Counted from the stretch's first letter, positions 35,871 to 45,893 are shown. The stretch is 64,000 nucleotides of DNA from Deltaproteobacteria bacterium (GCA_016186995.1 JACPKQ010000024.1:9489-73488); one strand, 5' to 3'. Numbers and translations are program-made. Notes: generated by a model from the sequence alone, not told the origin.

Positions 35871-36926
35871 TCATTCTCTTGAGCCCTGAAAATGCATTCT
35901 TAAGGCTTCGATGATTTCACCAACGTCTCCTTGAATAACCATATCAAGTTTTTTAAGCGTAAGCCCTATACGATGATCGGTCACCCTATTTTGGGGAAAA
36001 TTATAAGTTCGAATTCTTTCACTTCGATCTCCACTTCCAATCTGTTGTTTTCTTTGAGCAGCTAATTTTTCATTTCGCTCTCTTTCTTCTTTTTCTAATA
36101 ATCGTGCTCTTAAAATTTTTAAGGCTTTCGCTTTATTTTTATGTTGAGATTTTTCATCCTGACAGCTTATAACAATACCCGTAGGTATGTGTGTTACTCT
36201 CACCGCTGAATCCGTTGTATTCACACTTTGTCCTCCTGGGCCTGAAGAACGAAAAACATCAATTTTCAAATCTTGTGGATTGATATTGACTTCTACCTCG
36301 TCTGCTTCCGGAAGTACAGCAACCGTCACCGCAGAAGTATGAAGCCTTCCTTGCGATTCGGTCTGAGGAACCCTTTGAACCCTATGAACACCACTTTCAT
36401 ATTTAAGACTTCCATACACATCTTTGCCTTGTATAAAAGCAATGACCACTTTATATCCACCCAATTCAGAAACACTAGCACTTACAATTTCAACCTTCCA
36501 ACCTACTTTTTCACCATATCTGGAATACATTTTAAAAAGATCAGCTGCAAAAAGAGCGGCTTCTTGTCCACCTGTTCCCGCACGAATTTCAACAAAAGCA
36601 TTTTTTTCATCAAGTGGATCTTGAGGCACAAGAAGAAGTTTAAGTTTTTTTTCATACCCTTCTTTTTTTTCGTTAAGTATTTCAAGTTCTGCTTTAGCAA
36701 GTTCACAAAGCTCTGAATTTTTTTCTTCTTCAAGAAGTTTTTGATTGGACTCAAGCTCTTTCATTATTTTTTGATATTCTTTATAAGGTTCTACAATTTC
36801 CTTTAAATCGGAGTATTCTTTTGAAAGCTCTATGTATTTCTTCTGATCTTTCATAATAAGTGGATCAGAAAGTATATGTGAAAGCTCTTCGTAACGTTTG
36901 TAAAGTTTCTCTAATTTTTCAAACAT
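35871..36926 (-). CDS. prfA: Peptide chain release factor 1
   Basis: 351 residues. It recognises UAA and UAG. The tripeptide anticodon is PQT (187-189, [10 protein letters not shown]), a P-x-T form of RF1 rather than the SPF of RF2. The peptidyl-hydrolase motif GGQ is at 231-233 ([16 protein letters not shown]). The N-terminal helical domain is complete. Followed at once by prmC, which modifies this GGQ. Confidence 0.96.
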   Translation of the reverse strand: MFEKLEKLYKRYEELSHILSDPLIMKDQKKYIELSKEYSDLKEIVEPYKEYQKIMKELESNQKLLEEEKNSELCELAKAELEILNEKKEGYEKKLKLLLVPQDPLDEKNAFVEIRAGTGGQEAALFAADLFKMYSRYGEKVGWKVEIVSASVSELGGYKVVIAFIQGKDVYGSLKYESGVHRVQRVPQTESQGRLHTSAVTVAVLPEADEVEVNINPQDLKIDVFRSSGPGGQSVNTTDSAVRVTHIPTGIVISCQDEKSQHKNKAKALKILRARLLEKEERERNEKLAAQRKQQIGSGDRSERIRTYNFPQNRVTDHRIGLTLKKLDMVIQGDVGEIIEALRMHFQGSRE

Positions 36927-36936
36927 AGAAAGGGTT

Positions 36937-37839
36937 TTATATTACCCTTTTAAGTGCGGCTAAAGCAACCTCTAATTGCTCATCTGTAGGTTCCTGAGTA
37001 GTGAGTTTTTGGAGAAAAAGCCCTGGCTTGCAAAAGAGGGAAAATAAAACACTCTTTGTTCCTTGGCTTTTTTTGATAAGTTCATAAGAGATACCTGCAA
37101 TAGGAAACATGAGAAGAAGTTTTAAAATAACAAAACTAACTTGCGAGTGTAAAGGAATATGTAAAAATAGCACTAAAGGTGGGAGTACTAAAGCAAAAAC
37201 AATAAGACTTACAATTAAAATAAAAACAACAAAAGAAGTACCACATCGAGGATGAAGGGTGGAATATTTCCTTGCATTAGCAACCGTTAATTCTTCTTGA
37301 GCTTCATAGGCATAAATCGATTTGTGTTCAGCACCATGATATTGAAACAACGTTTGAATATCAGAAAGCTTTGAAATCATAAAAAGATAGAAAACAAATA
37401 AAGAAATTTTAATGACTCCATCTAAAACATGAAATGAAACAGATGTTGTACTTGGTATCAAAAACTCTGAAAGAATATGTGGCACATAAATAAAACCCAA
37501 AGTCACAAAAAAAGTAGCTACAATAAAAGAACCCGCAAAAGTATAGTTCCTGCTTTTTTCTGATTGTAACAAAGGAGTATTTTCTTTAAGGTCGTGAGTC
37601 ACTGAATATCTTAATGCACAAAGCCCATTAAAAACAGTTTCTATAAATACAATGATCCCTCTTAAAAAAGGAATTTTAAAAAAAGAAGCTTTGGCTTTTA
37701 TAAAAGATTTCCAAGGAAGATCTTGAACTACAATATGTCCTTTTACTGAACGAACAGCCACCGCCATAGAAGTAGCGCCTCGCATCATGACACCACCTAT
37801 GACAGCTTGTCCCCCAATATTAATGTTATTTTCCCCCAT
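36937..37839 (-). CDS. DUF1385 (YqhQ-like) membrane protein
   Basis: 300 residues. The start [17 protein letters not shown] is the family signature, followed by [20 protein letters not shown] and [19 protein letters not shown]. About four membrane helices (near 95-125, 135-158, 195-225, 232-255), with [14 protein letters not shown] and [11 protein letters not shown] between them, including conserved His and Cys that could bind metal. DUF1385 genes commonly sit with prfA/prmC, as here, but the molecular function is unknown to me. First gene of this four-gene operon. Confidence 0.88.
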   Translation of the reverse strand: MGENNINIGGQAVIGGVMMRGATSMAVAVRSVKGHIVVQDLPWKSFIKAKASFFKIPFLRGIIVFIETVFNGLCALRYSVTHDLKENTPLLQSEKSRNYTFAGSFIVATFFVTLGFIYVPHILSEFLIPSTTSVSFHVLDGVIKISLFVFYLFMISKLSDIQTLFQYHGAEHKSIYAYEAQEELTVANARKYSTLHPRCGTSFVVFILIVSLIVFALVLPPLVLFLHIPLHSQVSFVILKLLLMFPIAGISYELIKKSQGTKSVLFSLFCKPGLFLQKLTTQEPTDEQLEVALAALKRVI

Positions 37840-37870
37840 AAATCATATTCGTCTTTTTTACAAAAAAGAC

Positions 37871-38809
37871 TTAATGCTGAATCAAACCGTATTTCTCAAC
37901 CTTTTGTATGAGTCCTGAGCGACTAATACCCAGCTCGCGCGATGTTTTTGATTTATTCCAGTTTGTTCGAACAAGGCTTTCTAAAATCATTGCTTTTTCA
38001 AGTTTTTCCAACGCAGCCGTTAAATCTTCCTGTGTTTTTAAAATGGAGGACATGTGTTTTGCAGATTCTCCAACAATGCGTGAAGAAACCATTTCAGTTG
38101 CCCATTTATTCATATGTCCATATTTTTTAATCAAATATCTTATTTCTTCTTTAAGTTCACCCACATTAAGTGGCCAATGGTAATCAATCAATTTTCCAAG
38201 GAGTTGGTGAGAAAAATGCACCATTCCTTTTTTGTCTTCAGAAAATTTAGCTACAAAAAAATCAATCAAGGGTAGAACATCTTCTTTTCTTTCTCTTAAA
38301 GGTGAGAGATAAAAATGAATTCTTCGAAAATGATAAAGAAGTTGATATTTAAAATGAATAAGTTTCTCTAAAGCAATAGAAGTCGCTGCGATGACCCGCG
38401 CCCCTTGCATGCTTTTCTTTTGCCATTTTAAATAAGAAACAAGTTCTTCCTGAAGAGTAGATGTTAAACGATCTATTTCTTCAATAAAAACAGTTGATCC
38501 ATTTAAAGATTTAAATTTTTCAAAAGAATCATTTTCAACATCAAAAATAAAGAAGTTTTTTGGATTGTGCACGTGACAGTGCATTTCAAGAGCAAGAGAT
38601 TTCTTTCCTGTCCCCATTTCTCCTTCAATGAGAACAGGAGTTAAACTATCACTGTGATTGTGAGCTGCTCGGAAAATACTTTGAATATATTCATTCTTAC
38701 TAAACAAGGCACCAAAATGAGTGAGTCGATCATTACAAGTATAAATTGAAAATTCTCTCTTAGTTTCTTTGAGTTTTATACTTTCTTTCACACTTTTTAA
38801 AGATTGCAT
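37871..38809 (-). CDS. Sigma54-activator-like AAA+ protein lacking the GAFTGA loop
   Basis: 312 residues. Walker A GEMGTGKKSLA (Lys-Lys where activators have Lys-Glu), Walker B TVFIEEIDRL, arginine-finger region FHFRRIHFYLSPLRERKEDV-like (seen as HFRRIHFYLSPLRERKED), and a C-terminal Fis-type helix-turn-helix (NWNKSKTSRELGISRSGLIQ). The segment that should hold GAFTGA for contacting sigma54 is missing, replaced by FFIFDVENDSFEKFKS. It therefore probably does not remodel sigma54 holoenzyme and may act as a repressor or sigma70 regulator, as TyrR-type proteins do. Its HTH closely resembles that of the regulator at 39108, suggesting shared targets. GGGGGAA Shine-Dalgarno. Confidence 0.82.
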   Translation of the reverse strand: MQSLKSVKESIKLKETKREFSIYTCNDRLTHFGALFSKNEYIQSIFRAAHNHSDSLTPVLIEGEMGTGKKSLALEMHCHVHNPKNFFIFDVENDSFEKFKSLNGSTVFIEEIDRLTSTLQEELVSYLKWQKKSMQGARVIAATSIALEKLIHFKYQLLYHFRRIHFYLSPLRERKEDVLPLIDFFVAKFSEDKKGMVHFSHQLLGKLIDYHWPLNVGELKEEIRYLIKKYGHMNKWATEMVSSRIVGESAKHMSSILKTQEDLTAALEKLEKAMILESLVRTNWNKSKTSRELGISRSGLIQKVEKYGLIQH

Positions 38810-39107
38810 CTATTCCCCCAAGAGGAGTGTTACTTAAGGGTGTCATCTTGCGTGAGGGAAAGAGCAAAAGCTATGCCATAAAAAAAACTAAACTTAACCC
38901 CTTGATATCACTTATTTATTTAAAAAAATCCAAAAAACTGAATAATGTCGCTAACGTAAAGGATTTAGTCATTAATGAGTGTTAAAAAACTACTGAAATT
39001 ACTAAGGTATTTGAAACAATGGGGTTTTTATCTCTTGTAGAAATAATGTACAAGAATGTCTAGAGACTTCAAGAAAATAAAAAGGGGTGATAAGAACCAA
39101 AAAAAAT
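38810..39107. other. Intergenic region between two regulator genes
   Basis: No ORF with a ribosome-binding site, no sigma54-type GG-N10-GC element and no strong hairpin seen. It presumably holds the promoter of the 37871-38809 gene. Confidence 0.4.
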
Positions 39108-40676
39108 TTATTGAGATTCTGCTTTTTTAAGCATTTTTCTCTTATCAAGTCCGTACTTTTCAACTTTCATAATAAGCCCAGCACGACTGATCCCGAGTTC
39201 TTTAGCTAAGCGTGATTTATTCCACCCGGTTCTTCTTAACCCTTCTCGTATCATTTCTCGTTCAAGCTCTTCTAAAGCATCTTTAAGCTTTCCCTGAACA
39301 CGAACACCTTGAATTTTACTTCTCTCACCAAAGGTGCGTATTCTTTCTGAAAGCATTTCAACAGGAACTTTTTGCTCATCACCAGAAAGAACGACAAGTC
39401 TTTCAATTTCATTTTCAAGCTCTCGAATATTACCTGGCCAATTATAATCAAAGACCTTCTCCAGAGCTCTCTTTGTTAAAACTTTTTTCTTTTCCCCTCT
39501 TTCTTTAGCAATTTTTTCAATAAAATGATCAATAAGAAGAGGAATATCTTCTTTTCTTTCCCTTAGTGCCGGAACACGAATATTAATAACATTCAGTCTA
39601 TAATAAAGATCTTCACGAAACTCACCTCTTTCTACCATTCCTTTAAGATCTTTATTGGTAGCTGCAAGAATTCTCACATCAACTTTCTTAGGAGATGTAG
39701 CACCTACAGGAATGAAAGTGCCTTCTTGTAAAACTCTTAAAAGTTTTACTTGCATCGAAGGAGAGGTATCTGCAATTTCATCGAGAAGAAAGGTTCCCCC
39801 ATCGGCTACTTCAAAAAGACCTTTTTTGTCCTTGATAGCGCCTGTAAAAGACCCTTTCACGTGACCAAAAAGTTCTGAATCAAGGAGATTTTCGTTAAAT
39901 GCAGAACAGTTTTGGGTTACAAAAATTTTATCCTTTCGAGGACTGTTGTAATGAATAGCTCGAGCGATAAGTTCTTTACCCGTACCATTATCTCCTTCAA
40001 TCATAACTGTACTTTCGCTATTTTTAATCTTATCTAAAAGACCGTAGACCTCTTGCATAGGCCTACTTTTTCCGATCATGGCATCATATTTATAACGAAC
40101 ACCTAACTCTTTATTAAGTTCACTGATTCTTGCGTCTCTTGAAGATATTTCGGTATGAAGCGTCATAATTTCTTGAGCGACAAGATCGACAAGCTCAGTA
40201 AAATGATCAATATCTTCAGATTTAACAACTTTAATTTTAGAAAGGGCTTCATCGACACTTTGTCCTGAAAAACCCATTTTTTTAAGTTTACTTTCAAGCG
40301 TTTTAAGGTTCTCTTGCATTCCTTCTTTTAAAAAACCTACTCCTAAAACTACGCCGATAAACTCATTATCAATGGTAATGGGAACAACAAGACTTGAAAT
40401 TCCTAAATCAAGATTTCTAAAAAGATATCTTTCTTCGGATTCTTTCATCTCTTGAACTGCTTTTTTTGAAAAATCTGAAAGCATATCCCAACCTGTATCT
40501 GTTTGAAGAATAAGATTACAGACGAGATTTTTGTACTCTTTTGCTTTCTCTCGTTCTATACCTCGAATATAACCTCGATCATCGGCAAAAAAGACCTCGG
40601 TATGCCACCATTTGGATAGAATTTCACGTAATTTTCTAATAACGTGAATGTGCTCAAACTCATCCCAGTTAACCAT
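39108..40676 (-). CDS. Sigma54-dependent regulator with N-terminal PocR/GAF-like sensor
   Basis: 522 residues from the ATG at 40676, chosen because GGAGGGAG lies seven bases upstream; a frame start at 40691 precedes it. The N-terminal ~170 residues (LREILSKWWHTEVFFADDRG, VCNLIL, LVVPITIDNEFIGVVLGVGF) resemble a PocR-type ligand sensor. A short coiled coil leads to the AAA+ domain: GDNGTGKELIARAIH, FGHVKGSFTGAIKD (GSFTGA form of the sigma54 loop), GGTFLLDEIAD, and REDLYYRLNVINIRVPALRE. The C-terminal Fis-type HTH (NKSRLAKELGISRAGLIMKV) follows. It should activate sigma54 promoters in response to a small molecule or redox cue. No rpoN is in the window. Confidence 0.9.
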   Translation of the reverse strand: MVNWDEFEHIHVIRKLREILSKWWHTEVFFADDRGYIRGIEREKAKEYKNLVCNLILQTDTGWDMLSDFSKKAVQEMKESEERYLFRNLDLGISSLVVPITIDNEFIGVVLGVGFLKEGMQENLKTLESKLKKMGFSGQSVDEALSKIKVVKSEDIDHFTELVDLVAQEIMTLHTEISSRDARISELNKELGVRYKYDAMIGKSRPMQEVYGLLDKIKNSESTVMIEGDNGTGKELIARAIHYNSPRKDKIFVTQNCSAFNENLLDSELFGHVKGSFTGAIKDKKGLFEVADGGTFLLDEIADTSPSMQVKLLRVLQEGTFIPVGATSPKKVDVRILAATNKDLKGMVERGEFREDLYYRLNVINIRVPALRERKEDIPLLIDHFIEKIAKERGEKKKVLTKRALEKVFDYNWPGNIRELENEIERLVVLSGDEQKVPVEMLSERIRTFGERSKIQGVRVQGKLKDALEELEREMIREGLRRTGWNKSRLAKELGISRAGLIMKVEKYGLDKRKMLKKAESQ

Positions 40677-40758
40677 AAATACTCCCTCCATCTAGGATTT
40701 TACTTACCTTATTAAAGCTTTTTTCTTTGATTTAACTAACGAAAAGAACAACCCCTCA

Positions 40759-40790
40759 CTGTATATATATTATACTGTATATATATTATA
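40759..40790. repeat. Tandem 16-base repeat upstream of the PocR-like regulator gene
   Basis: CTGTATATATATTATA occurs twice head to tail, about 85 bases before the start of the regulator gene. A related CTGTATAATATT lies near 40882. Possible operator array or simply AT-rich promoter DNA. Confidence 0.55.
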
Positions 40791-40930
40791 TAGAAAATCT
40801 TTAGACGGGTCAAATTAAATATGAACATATATTATACAATTAACTTATGTTATTGATATTATTAAGGTCTTATAAATACCAACTGTATAATATTTTGATG
40901 GACTCTGTCAGAATAATAACAAGCTAGGTT

Positions 40931-41647
40931 TTATTGATTACTATTTGTGCTAGTTAAATTCTCTAAAGTCACATCCGAAGGTGTCTGAAAACGAAAATCT
41001 TCTTTACCTACGAGAGGGTGAAGTGAAGTTTCTTTATGTTTTTCGAAAAGCTTTTGGTTGAGTTTCACGTCAGAAAAAGAAACAACAGTTGTCTTGTTTA
41101 AATCATAACGAATTCTTAATCCCATGAGTAAAAAGGTTTTAAAATCATAAATAAGCTCAATTCTATGTACATTCGGAATTTTTTTCTTGGGATAAAGAGC
41201 TAAAACCTTATCATCTTCTTTACCTAAAAACTGCACAACAAAATAATCTTCAAGCTTTCCAGAACTTTTAAGAAACAATATTGTAATTTTAGATATAAAA
41301 TCATCCTCAGACAAAAGCGAATAATAGACAATCTTTTCGCTTGGTTGGTAAAGCCATTGCTCACGATTAGAAATAACCAAGAGTTCTTCTTTGGAATCAG
41401 GATTTTTTGTATGCCATAAAAACTTTCCTGGTCTTATAGAAAAAATCTTACCTGTCGAAGTTGTTTTCTTATCGAAAAGCTCTTGAATAATAGTTTGTTC
41501 AAAGTTCATTTCAATATCATCAATTTTCGAATATTTCTGTTCTATTTTATTAAGAATATCTTTAACTGTAATAGGATTTAAAATTGGAGTACCTGGAAAA
41601 CACATCCCATGAAATAAAAACACCATTATGAAAAAAGTCTTTTTCAT
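40931..41647 (-). CDS. lolA: LolA-like outer-membrane lipoprotein carrier
   Basis: 238 residues from the ATG at 41647, which begins a clean signal peptide (MKKTFFIMVFLFHGMCFPG); the frame runs on to 41875 but that part overlaps the divergent gene. The mature protein has the LolA pattern: DILNKIEQKYSKIDDIEMNF (ring-like opening), ISIRPGKFLWHTKNPDSKEE-like strand (seen as FSIRPGKFLWHTKNP), QWLYQPSEKIVYY and a final beta-sheet. It would ferry lipoproteins across the periplasm. Adjacent to a divergent arginine decarboxylase gene with 82 bases between starts. Confidence 0.82.
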   Translation of the reverse strand: MKKTFFIMVFLFHGMCFPGTPILNPITVKDILNKIEQKYSKIDDIEMNFEQTIIQELFDKKTTSTGKIFSIRPGKFLWHTKNPDSKEELLVISNREQWLYQPSEKIVYYSLLSEDDFISKITILFLKSSGKLEDYFVVQFLGKEDDKVLALYPKKKIPNVHRIELIYDFKTFLLMGLRIRYDLNKTTVVSFSDVKLNQKLFEKHKETSLHPLVGKEDFRFQTPSDVTLENLTSTNSNQ

Positions 41648-41729
41648 AAGACAACCGTACCTTCGAAAAATCTTCTTGGAAACATATTTTTTGCTTGCAT
41701 GGCTTCCAAAAACTATATATATCGAGATT

Positions 41730-42272
41730 ATGTATATCCCAAAGGAAATGTTTCTTACAAAAGGGGTTGGAAGACACAAGGAAATGCTTGCATCCTTTGA
41801 AGAAGCTCTACGTGGTGGAGGTATTGCACATTTTAATCTTGTAACTGTTTCAAGTATTTTTCCACCACACTGCAAAATTGTCGCACCTAATGTTGGTTTA
41901 GAAAAGTTAAAACCTGGTCAAGTAGTGCACGTTGTTATGAGTCGTTGCCAAACCGATGAACACAGAAGGCTTATTGCAGCCTCTGTCGGTGTTGCTCGGC
42001 CTAAAGACCCAGATCAGTTTGGTTATCTTTCTGAACATCACAGTTATGGAGAAACAGAAAATGAAGCTGGGGATTATGCTGAAGATTTAGCAGCCTCTAT
42101 GCTTGCCACCGTTCAAGGTGTTGAGTATGACCCGGCTCTTGCATGGGATGAGAAAAAAGAAATTTTTAAAATCGATGGCAAAATTGTGGGTACAAGAAAC
42201 ATCACTCAAACTGCTCTAGGGCAAAAAGGCTTCTGGACAACAGTCATTGCCGCAGCTGTACTCATTCCTTAA
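41730..42272 (+). CDS. pdaD: Pyruvoyl-dependent arginine decarboxylase
   Basis: 180 residues from the ATG at 41730 (family proteins begin just before FLTKGVGRHKEML; the longer frame runs into lolA). The proenzyme cleaves itself between Ser41 and Ser42 in NLVTVSSIFPPHCK, giving a beta subunit and an alpha subunit that starts with the pyruvoyl group. It decarboxylates arginine to agmatine. The conserved Glu/His-rich C-terminal part (EHHSYGETENEAGDYAEDLA) is present. Four bases later comes agmatinase, completing a two-step route to putrescine. Confidence 0.92.
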   Translation: MYIPKEMFLTKGVGRHKEMLASFEEALRGGGIAHFNLVTVSSIFPPHCKIVAPNVGLEKLKPGQVVHVVMSRCQTDEHRRLIAASVGVARPKDPDQFGYLSEHHSYGETENEAGDYAEDLAASMLATVQGVEYDPALAWDEKKEIFKIDGKIVGTRNITQTALGQKGFWTTVIAAAVLIP

Positions 42273-42276
42273 TTTC

Positions 42277-43158
42277 ATGATCATGAAAAATTTTGGTGGT
42301 CTTTCAAAACAAGAGGCTCTTTTTGAAAAATCAAAATTTGTTGTTATCTCTCTTCCTTATGACCAAACAGCTTCTTATCAAAAAGGAAGTGTAAATGGCC
42401 CAGAAGCCATTCTTGATGCATCCTATCAAGTCGAACTTTATGATGAAGAACTTAAACAGGAAACTTACAAACTAGGTATTTATACTTATCCTCATTTTGA
42501 TATTTCTGGAAAACCAGAAGAAATGATTGAAAAAATCCTTCCTGTTTACAGAAAGCTTCTTAAAGAAACAGATAAAGTTCTTGTTGGATTGGGTGGAGAA
42601 CACTCTGTGAGCTATGCCCCTATCAAGGCTTATAAAGAAAAATTTCCAAATCTTTCCATTCTTCATTTTGATGCTCATGCAGATTTGAGAGATGGCTATG
42701 AAGGAGAGAGGTTTAGCCACGCTGCTGTGATGCGAAGGGTTTCAGAACTCTGCCCTATCACACAAATTGGCATTCGAAATTATTCTATTGGAGAGGTACC
42801 CCTTGTAGAAGGTGAAAATAACAATATTCACACCTATCTTTGGCATGAACACTTACCTTTAGAAAAATATCACGATGAAATTATAGAAACACTTTCAGAT
42901 ACTGTTTATATTTCTTTTGATACAGATGGTTTTGACCCAGCTGTTTTTCCTGGAACAGGAACTCCGGAACCGGGAGGGCTTACGTGGTATGATGTCACTT
43001 CACTTGTAAGAAAAGTTTCGAAGATTTCGAAAATTGTTGGGTTTGATGTTGTTGAACTCATGCCCTTACCTCACAATAAAGTCTCAGATTTTACGGCTGC
43101 TAAGCTTGTTTACCGCTTCATGGGATATGCAGCTCAAAGTCTCAAGTGGCACATTTAA
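42277..43158 (+). CDS. speB: Agmatinase (ureohydrolase family)
   Basis: 293 residues from the ATG at 42277 (or 42283). Mn2+-dependent hydrolysis of agmatine to putrescine and urea. Metal ligands are in GLGGEHSVSYAP, LHFDAHADLRD and SFDTDGFDPAVFPGTGTPEP; the family's usual SIDIDxLDP is SFDTDGFDP here. It begins five bases after the decarboxylase stop and is certainly co-transcribed. The last four bases overlap the convergent uvrA. Confidence 0.93.
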   Translation: MIMKNFGGLSKQEALFEKSKFVVISLPYDQTASYQKGSVNGPEAILDASYQVELYDEELKQETYKLGIYTYPHFDISGKPEEMIEKILPVYRKLLKETDKVLVGLGGEHSVSYAPIKAYKEKFPNLSILHFDAHADLRDGYEGERFSHAAVMRRVSELCPITQIGIRNYSIGEVPLVEGENNNIHTYLWHEHLPLEKYHDEIIETLSDTVYISFDTDGFDPAVFPGTGTPEPGGLTWYDVTSLVRKVSKISKIVGFDVVELMPLPHNKVSDFTAAKLVYRFMGYAAQSLKWHI

Positions 43159-45893
43159 GTAGACAAAACTGATTGCAAAAACTGGCCTGTATAGGATTGT
43201 TTTACATTTATGATTTCTTCAGGTTTTCCAGAAGCTATAATTTTGCCTCCACCTTTTCCACCATCTGGCCCTAAATCTACAATGTAATCAGCACATTTAA
43301 TAACATCCAAATTATGTTCAATGACAACAACTGTGTTTCCTTGATTAACAAGCCTATTTAAAACGTAGAGAAGTTTTTTAACATCTTCTAAATGTAAACC
43401 TGTTGTTGGCTCATCTAAAATATAAAGATGATTCTGATAAGACTTTAAAGAAAGTTCTTTAGCAATTTTAAGCCGTTGTGCCTCTCCTCCTGAAAGGGTG
43501 GGGGCGGATTGCCCTAATTTTAGATAATCAAGCCCAACATCTCTTAAAATAGAAAGCTTTCTCATAAGGTTTAAAGAATGCCCAAAAAAACTCATCGCCT
43601 CAGCAACAGTAAGATTTAAAACTTCATTAATATTTTTATTTTTATATTTTACTTCTAAAATTTCTTTTTTAAATTTTGCACCATTACACCTTTCACAAGT
43701 AAGCTCGATATCTTCTAAAAACTGCATATCAATAATCTGCACTCCAGAACCCTCACACCCTTCACATCTTCCTCCTGGAATATTAAAAGAAAAATGACCT
43801 GGTTTAAAACCTCTTCTTCGTGCCTCAAGTGTTTCTGAAAAAATTTCTCTCACCTCGTCATAGGCTTTCATATAAGTAATAGGATTGGATCTTACAGATC
43901 GACCGATGGGCTTTTGATTGAGGAGCTTTACCCCATGCAAACTTTGAAACCCACTCATAGATTTAAAAACGCCTATTTTTCCAGGTTCTCTATAGAAAAG
44001 TTTAGCAAGCGCTCGATATAAAGTTTCTTGGATTAAACTTGTTTTTCCACTTCCTGAAACTCCGGTAATACAAACAAAAGTACCCAGTGGAATTTTAAGC
44101 TCTACTTTTTTCAAATTATGGTGTTCTGCTCCATTAAGACAGAGAATATCTCTTGATTCCCTTCTTTCCTTAGGTATTGGAATGGCATTTTTACCCTTCA
44201 CATAATGGGCTGTTAAAGTATCTTTAAAGTCTTGGAATGCCCCCTCAAAAACAATTTTTCCACCTTGTTCCCCTGCTCCTGGCCCCAATTCAATAATATG
44301 ATCTGCTTTTTCAATCACGGCCTTTTCATGCTCAACAACAAGAACAGTATTTCCTTCATCTCTTAACTCTTCAATAATGCTCAAAAATCTTTCTATGTCT
44401 TTTGCATGAAGACCAATAGTAGGTTCATCAAGTATATAAGTTGTTTCCGTGAGTTTTGAACCTAACTGTCTTGCTAATTGAATACGCTGGTACTCCCCAC
44501 CAGAAAGGGTACGAGTCAGCCTTGAAAGAGAAAGATAATCAAGCCCCACTTCGTGAAGAAATTCAAGACGATCTCGAACTTGACGTAAAATATCAGAAGC
44601 AATAGTTTCTTCATACGCTTCAAGCTTAACACTTGAAAAATATTTTCTGCCTTCTGAAACTGTCATATCCAGCATTTGAATAATGTTTTTACCATGAACC
44701 AAAACCCAGTTTGTTTCTTCTCGAAGCCTTTTTCCTTTACAAACATTACAAGTAAAAGGATTTTTATAACGACTTAAAAAAACTCGAACACCCAGTTTGT
44801 ACTTTTTTTTATCAAGCCTCTCAAAAAAACCATTGATGCCTTTAAAAGTTTTATCCCCTTCAAAAATAAGTTTTTTCTCTTTTTTACTGAGTTTTTTATA
44901 AGGAATTTTTGTTTTTATCTTATTTTTTTTTGCAAATTCTAAAAACTTCTTTTTCCATCTTTGGTGAGAAGGTTTATTCCACGGATCAAGTGCGCCTGCC
45001 TCAAGGCTTAATTCAGGATCGGGAACAATGAGTTCTTCATCTAAAATAAGGTGGTTACCAAACCCATTACAAGAAGGACAAGCCCCGTAAGGATTATTAA
45101 AAGAAAAAAAATGGGGATTGATATCTGGAAATTTTATTTTATCTCTGGGGCATGAAAAATCGAGACTAAATTTATGAATTTTTTTACTTTCAGATTCATA
45201 AACATGAATCACCCCTTTTGAAACTTCATAACACACACCTATAGAATCAAAGAGTCTTGATTTTTTAGACTCATCAATGTGAATTCGATCAACAACAAGA
45301 GAAAGGCTGTTTGATTTAACATTTTTAAGTTCGCTCAACTTCTTTATTTCTTTTTTGAAAAGAACTCTTGAAAATCCCTTTTTTTGAAGGTCCTGTAAAA
45401 AATCCTTCCATGAAATATCTTTTGATTTTTCGAGAGGTGCTATAAGCAGAACCTCCTGATTTGGAAGATGCTTTAAGAGAAATTGAGCCACATCTGAAGC
45501 ATTTTCTTTCTGAATCTTTTTATGGCACTCAGGGCAATAAAGAACCCCAATTTTTGCAAATAAAAGCCTTAAATAATCATAGAGCTCTGTCGAAGTACCC
45601 ACGGTCGATCTTGAGTTTTTAACTGCGTTTTTTTGTTCAATCGCAATCGTAGGCGAAATGTTTTCAATGCTATCTACATCGGGTTTCTCCACGCGCTCTA
45701 AAAATTGTCTGGCATAGGTAGAAAGAGATTCTACAAACTTTCTTTTTCCCTCAGCAAAAACTGTATCAAATGCCAAAGAAGACTTTCCAGAGCCACTTGG
45801 CCCTGTTAAAACCACAAGCTTTTGGTGAGGAATCACAACATCAATATTTTTAAGATTGTTCTGACGGGCACCTTTAATATGAATGCTTCTCAT
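43155..45893 (-). CDS. uvrA: Excinuclease ABC subunit A
   Basis: 912 residues. Damage-recognition ATPase of nucleotide excision repair, acting with UvrB. Two ABC modules: first Walker A TGPSGSGKSSLAFDT and signature LSGGEYQRIQLARQL; second GVSGSGKTSLI and LSGGEAQRLKIAKEL. The second zinc module is intact (CEGCEGSG ... CERC). In the first, the usual CPxC before the FSFNNPYGACPSC part is CPRD, so that site may be lost. The protein is slightly shorter than typical (about 940). GTG is not needed: a normal ATG at 45893. Confidence 0.95.
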   Translation of the reverse strand: MRSIHIKGARQNNLKNIDVVIPHQKLVVLTGPSGSGKSSLAFDTVFAEGKRKFVESLSTYARQFLERVEKPDVDSIENISPTIAIEQKNAVKNSRSTVGTSTELYDYLRLLFAKIGVLYCPECHKKIQKENASDVAQFLLKHLPNQEVLLIAPLEKSKDISWKDFLQDLQKKGFSRVLFKKEIKKLSELKNVKSNSLSLVVDRIHIDESKKSRLFDSIGVCYEVSKGVIHVYESESKKIHKFSLDFSCPRDKIKFPDINPHFFSFNNPYGACPSCNGFGNHLILDEELIVPDPELSLEAGALDPWNKPSHQRWKKKFLEFAKKNKIKTKIPYKKLSKKEKKLIFEGDKTFKGINGFFERLDKKKYKLGVRVFLSRYKNPFTCNVCKGKRLREETNWVLVHGKNIIQMLDMTVSEGRKYFSSVKLEAYEETIASDILRQVRDRLEFLHEVGLDYLSLSRLTRTLSGGEYQRIQLARQLGSKLTETTYILDEPTIGLHAKDIERFLSIIEELRDEGNTVLVVEHEKAVIEKADHIIELGPGAGEQGGKIVFEGAFQDFKDTLTAHYVKGKNAIPIPKERRESRDILCLNGAEHHNLKKVELKIPLGTFVCITGVSGSGKTSLIQETLYRALAKLFYREPGKIGVFKSMSGFQSLHGVKLLNQKPIGRSVRSNPITYMKAYDEVREIFSETLEARRRGFKPGHFSFNIPGGRCEGCEGSGVQIIDMQFLEDIELTCERCNGAKFKKEILEVKYKNKNINEVLNLTVAEAMSFFGHSLNLMRKLSILRDVGLDYLKLGQSAPTLSGGEAQRLKIAKELSLKSYQNHLYILDEPTTGLHLEDVKKLLYVLNRLVNQGNTVVVIEHNLDVIKCADYIVDLGPDGGKGGGKIIASGKPEEIINVKQSYTGQFLQSVLST

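Noticed and set aside
38810-39107. Sigma54 promoter between the two regulator genes
   Set aside because: No GG-N10-GC element was found on either strand.
40759-40790. LexA-like operator (CTGTATATATATxCAG)
   Set aside because: The right half-site does not match and the repeat is direct, not inverted; SOS boxes in such lineages differ.
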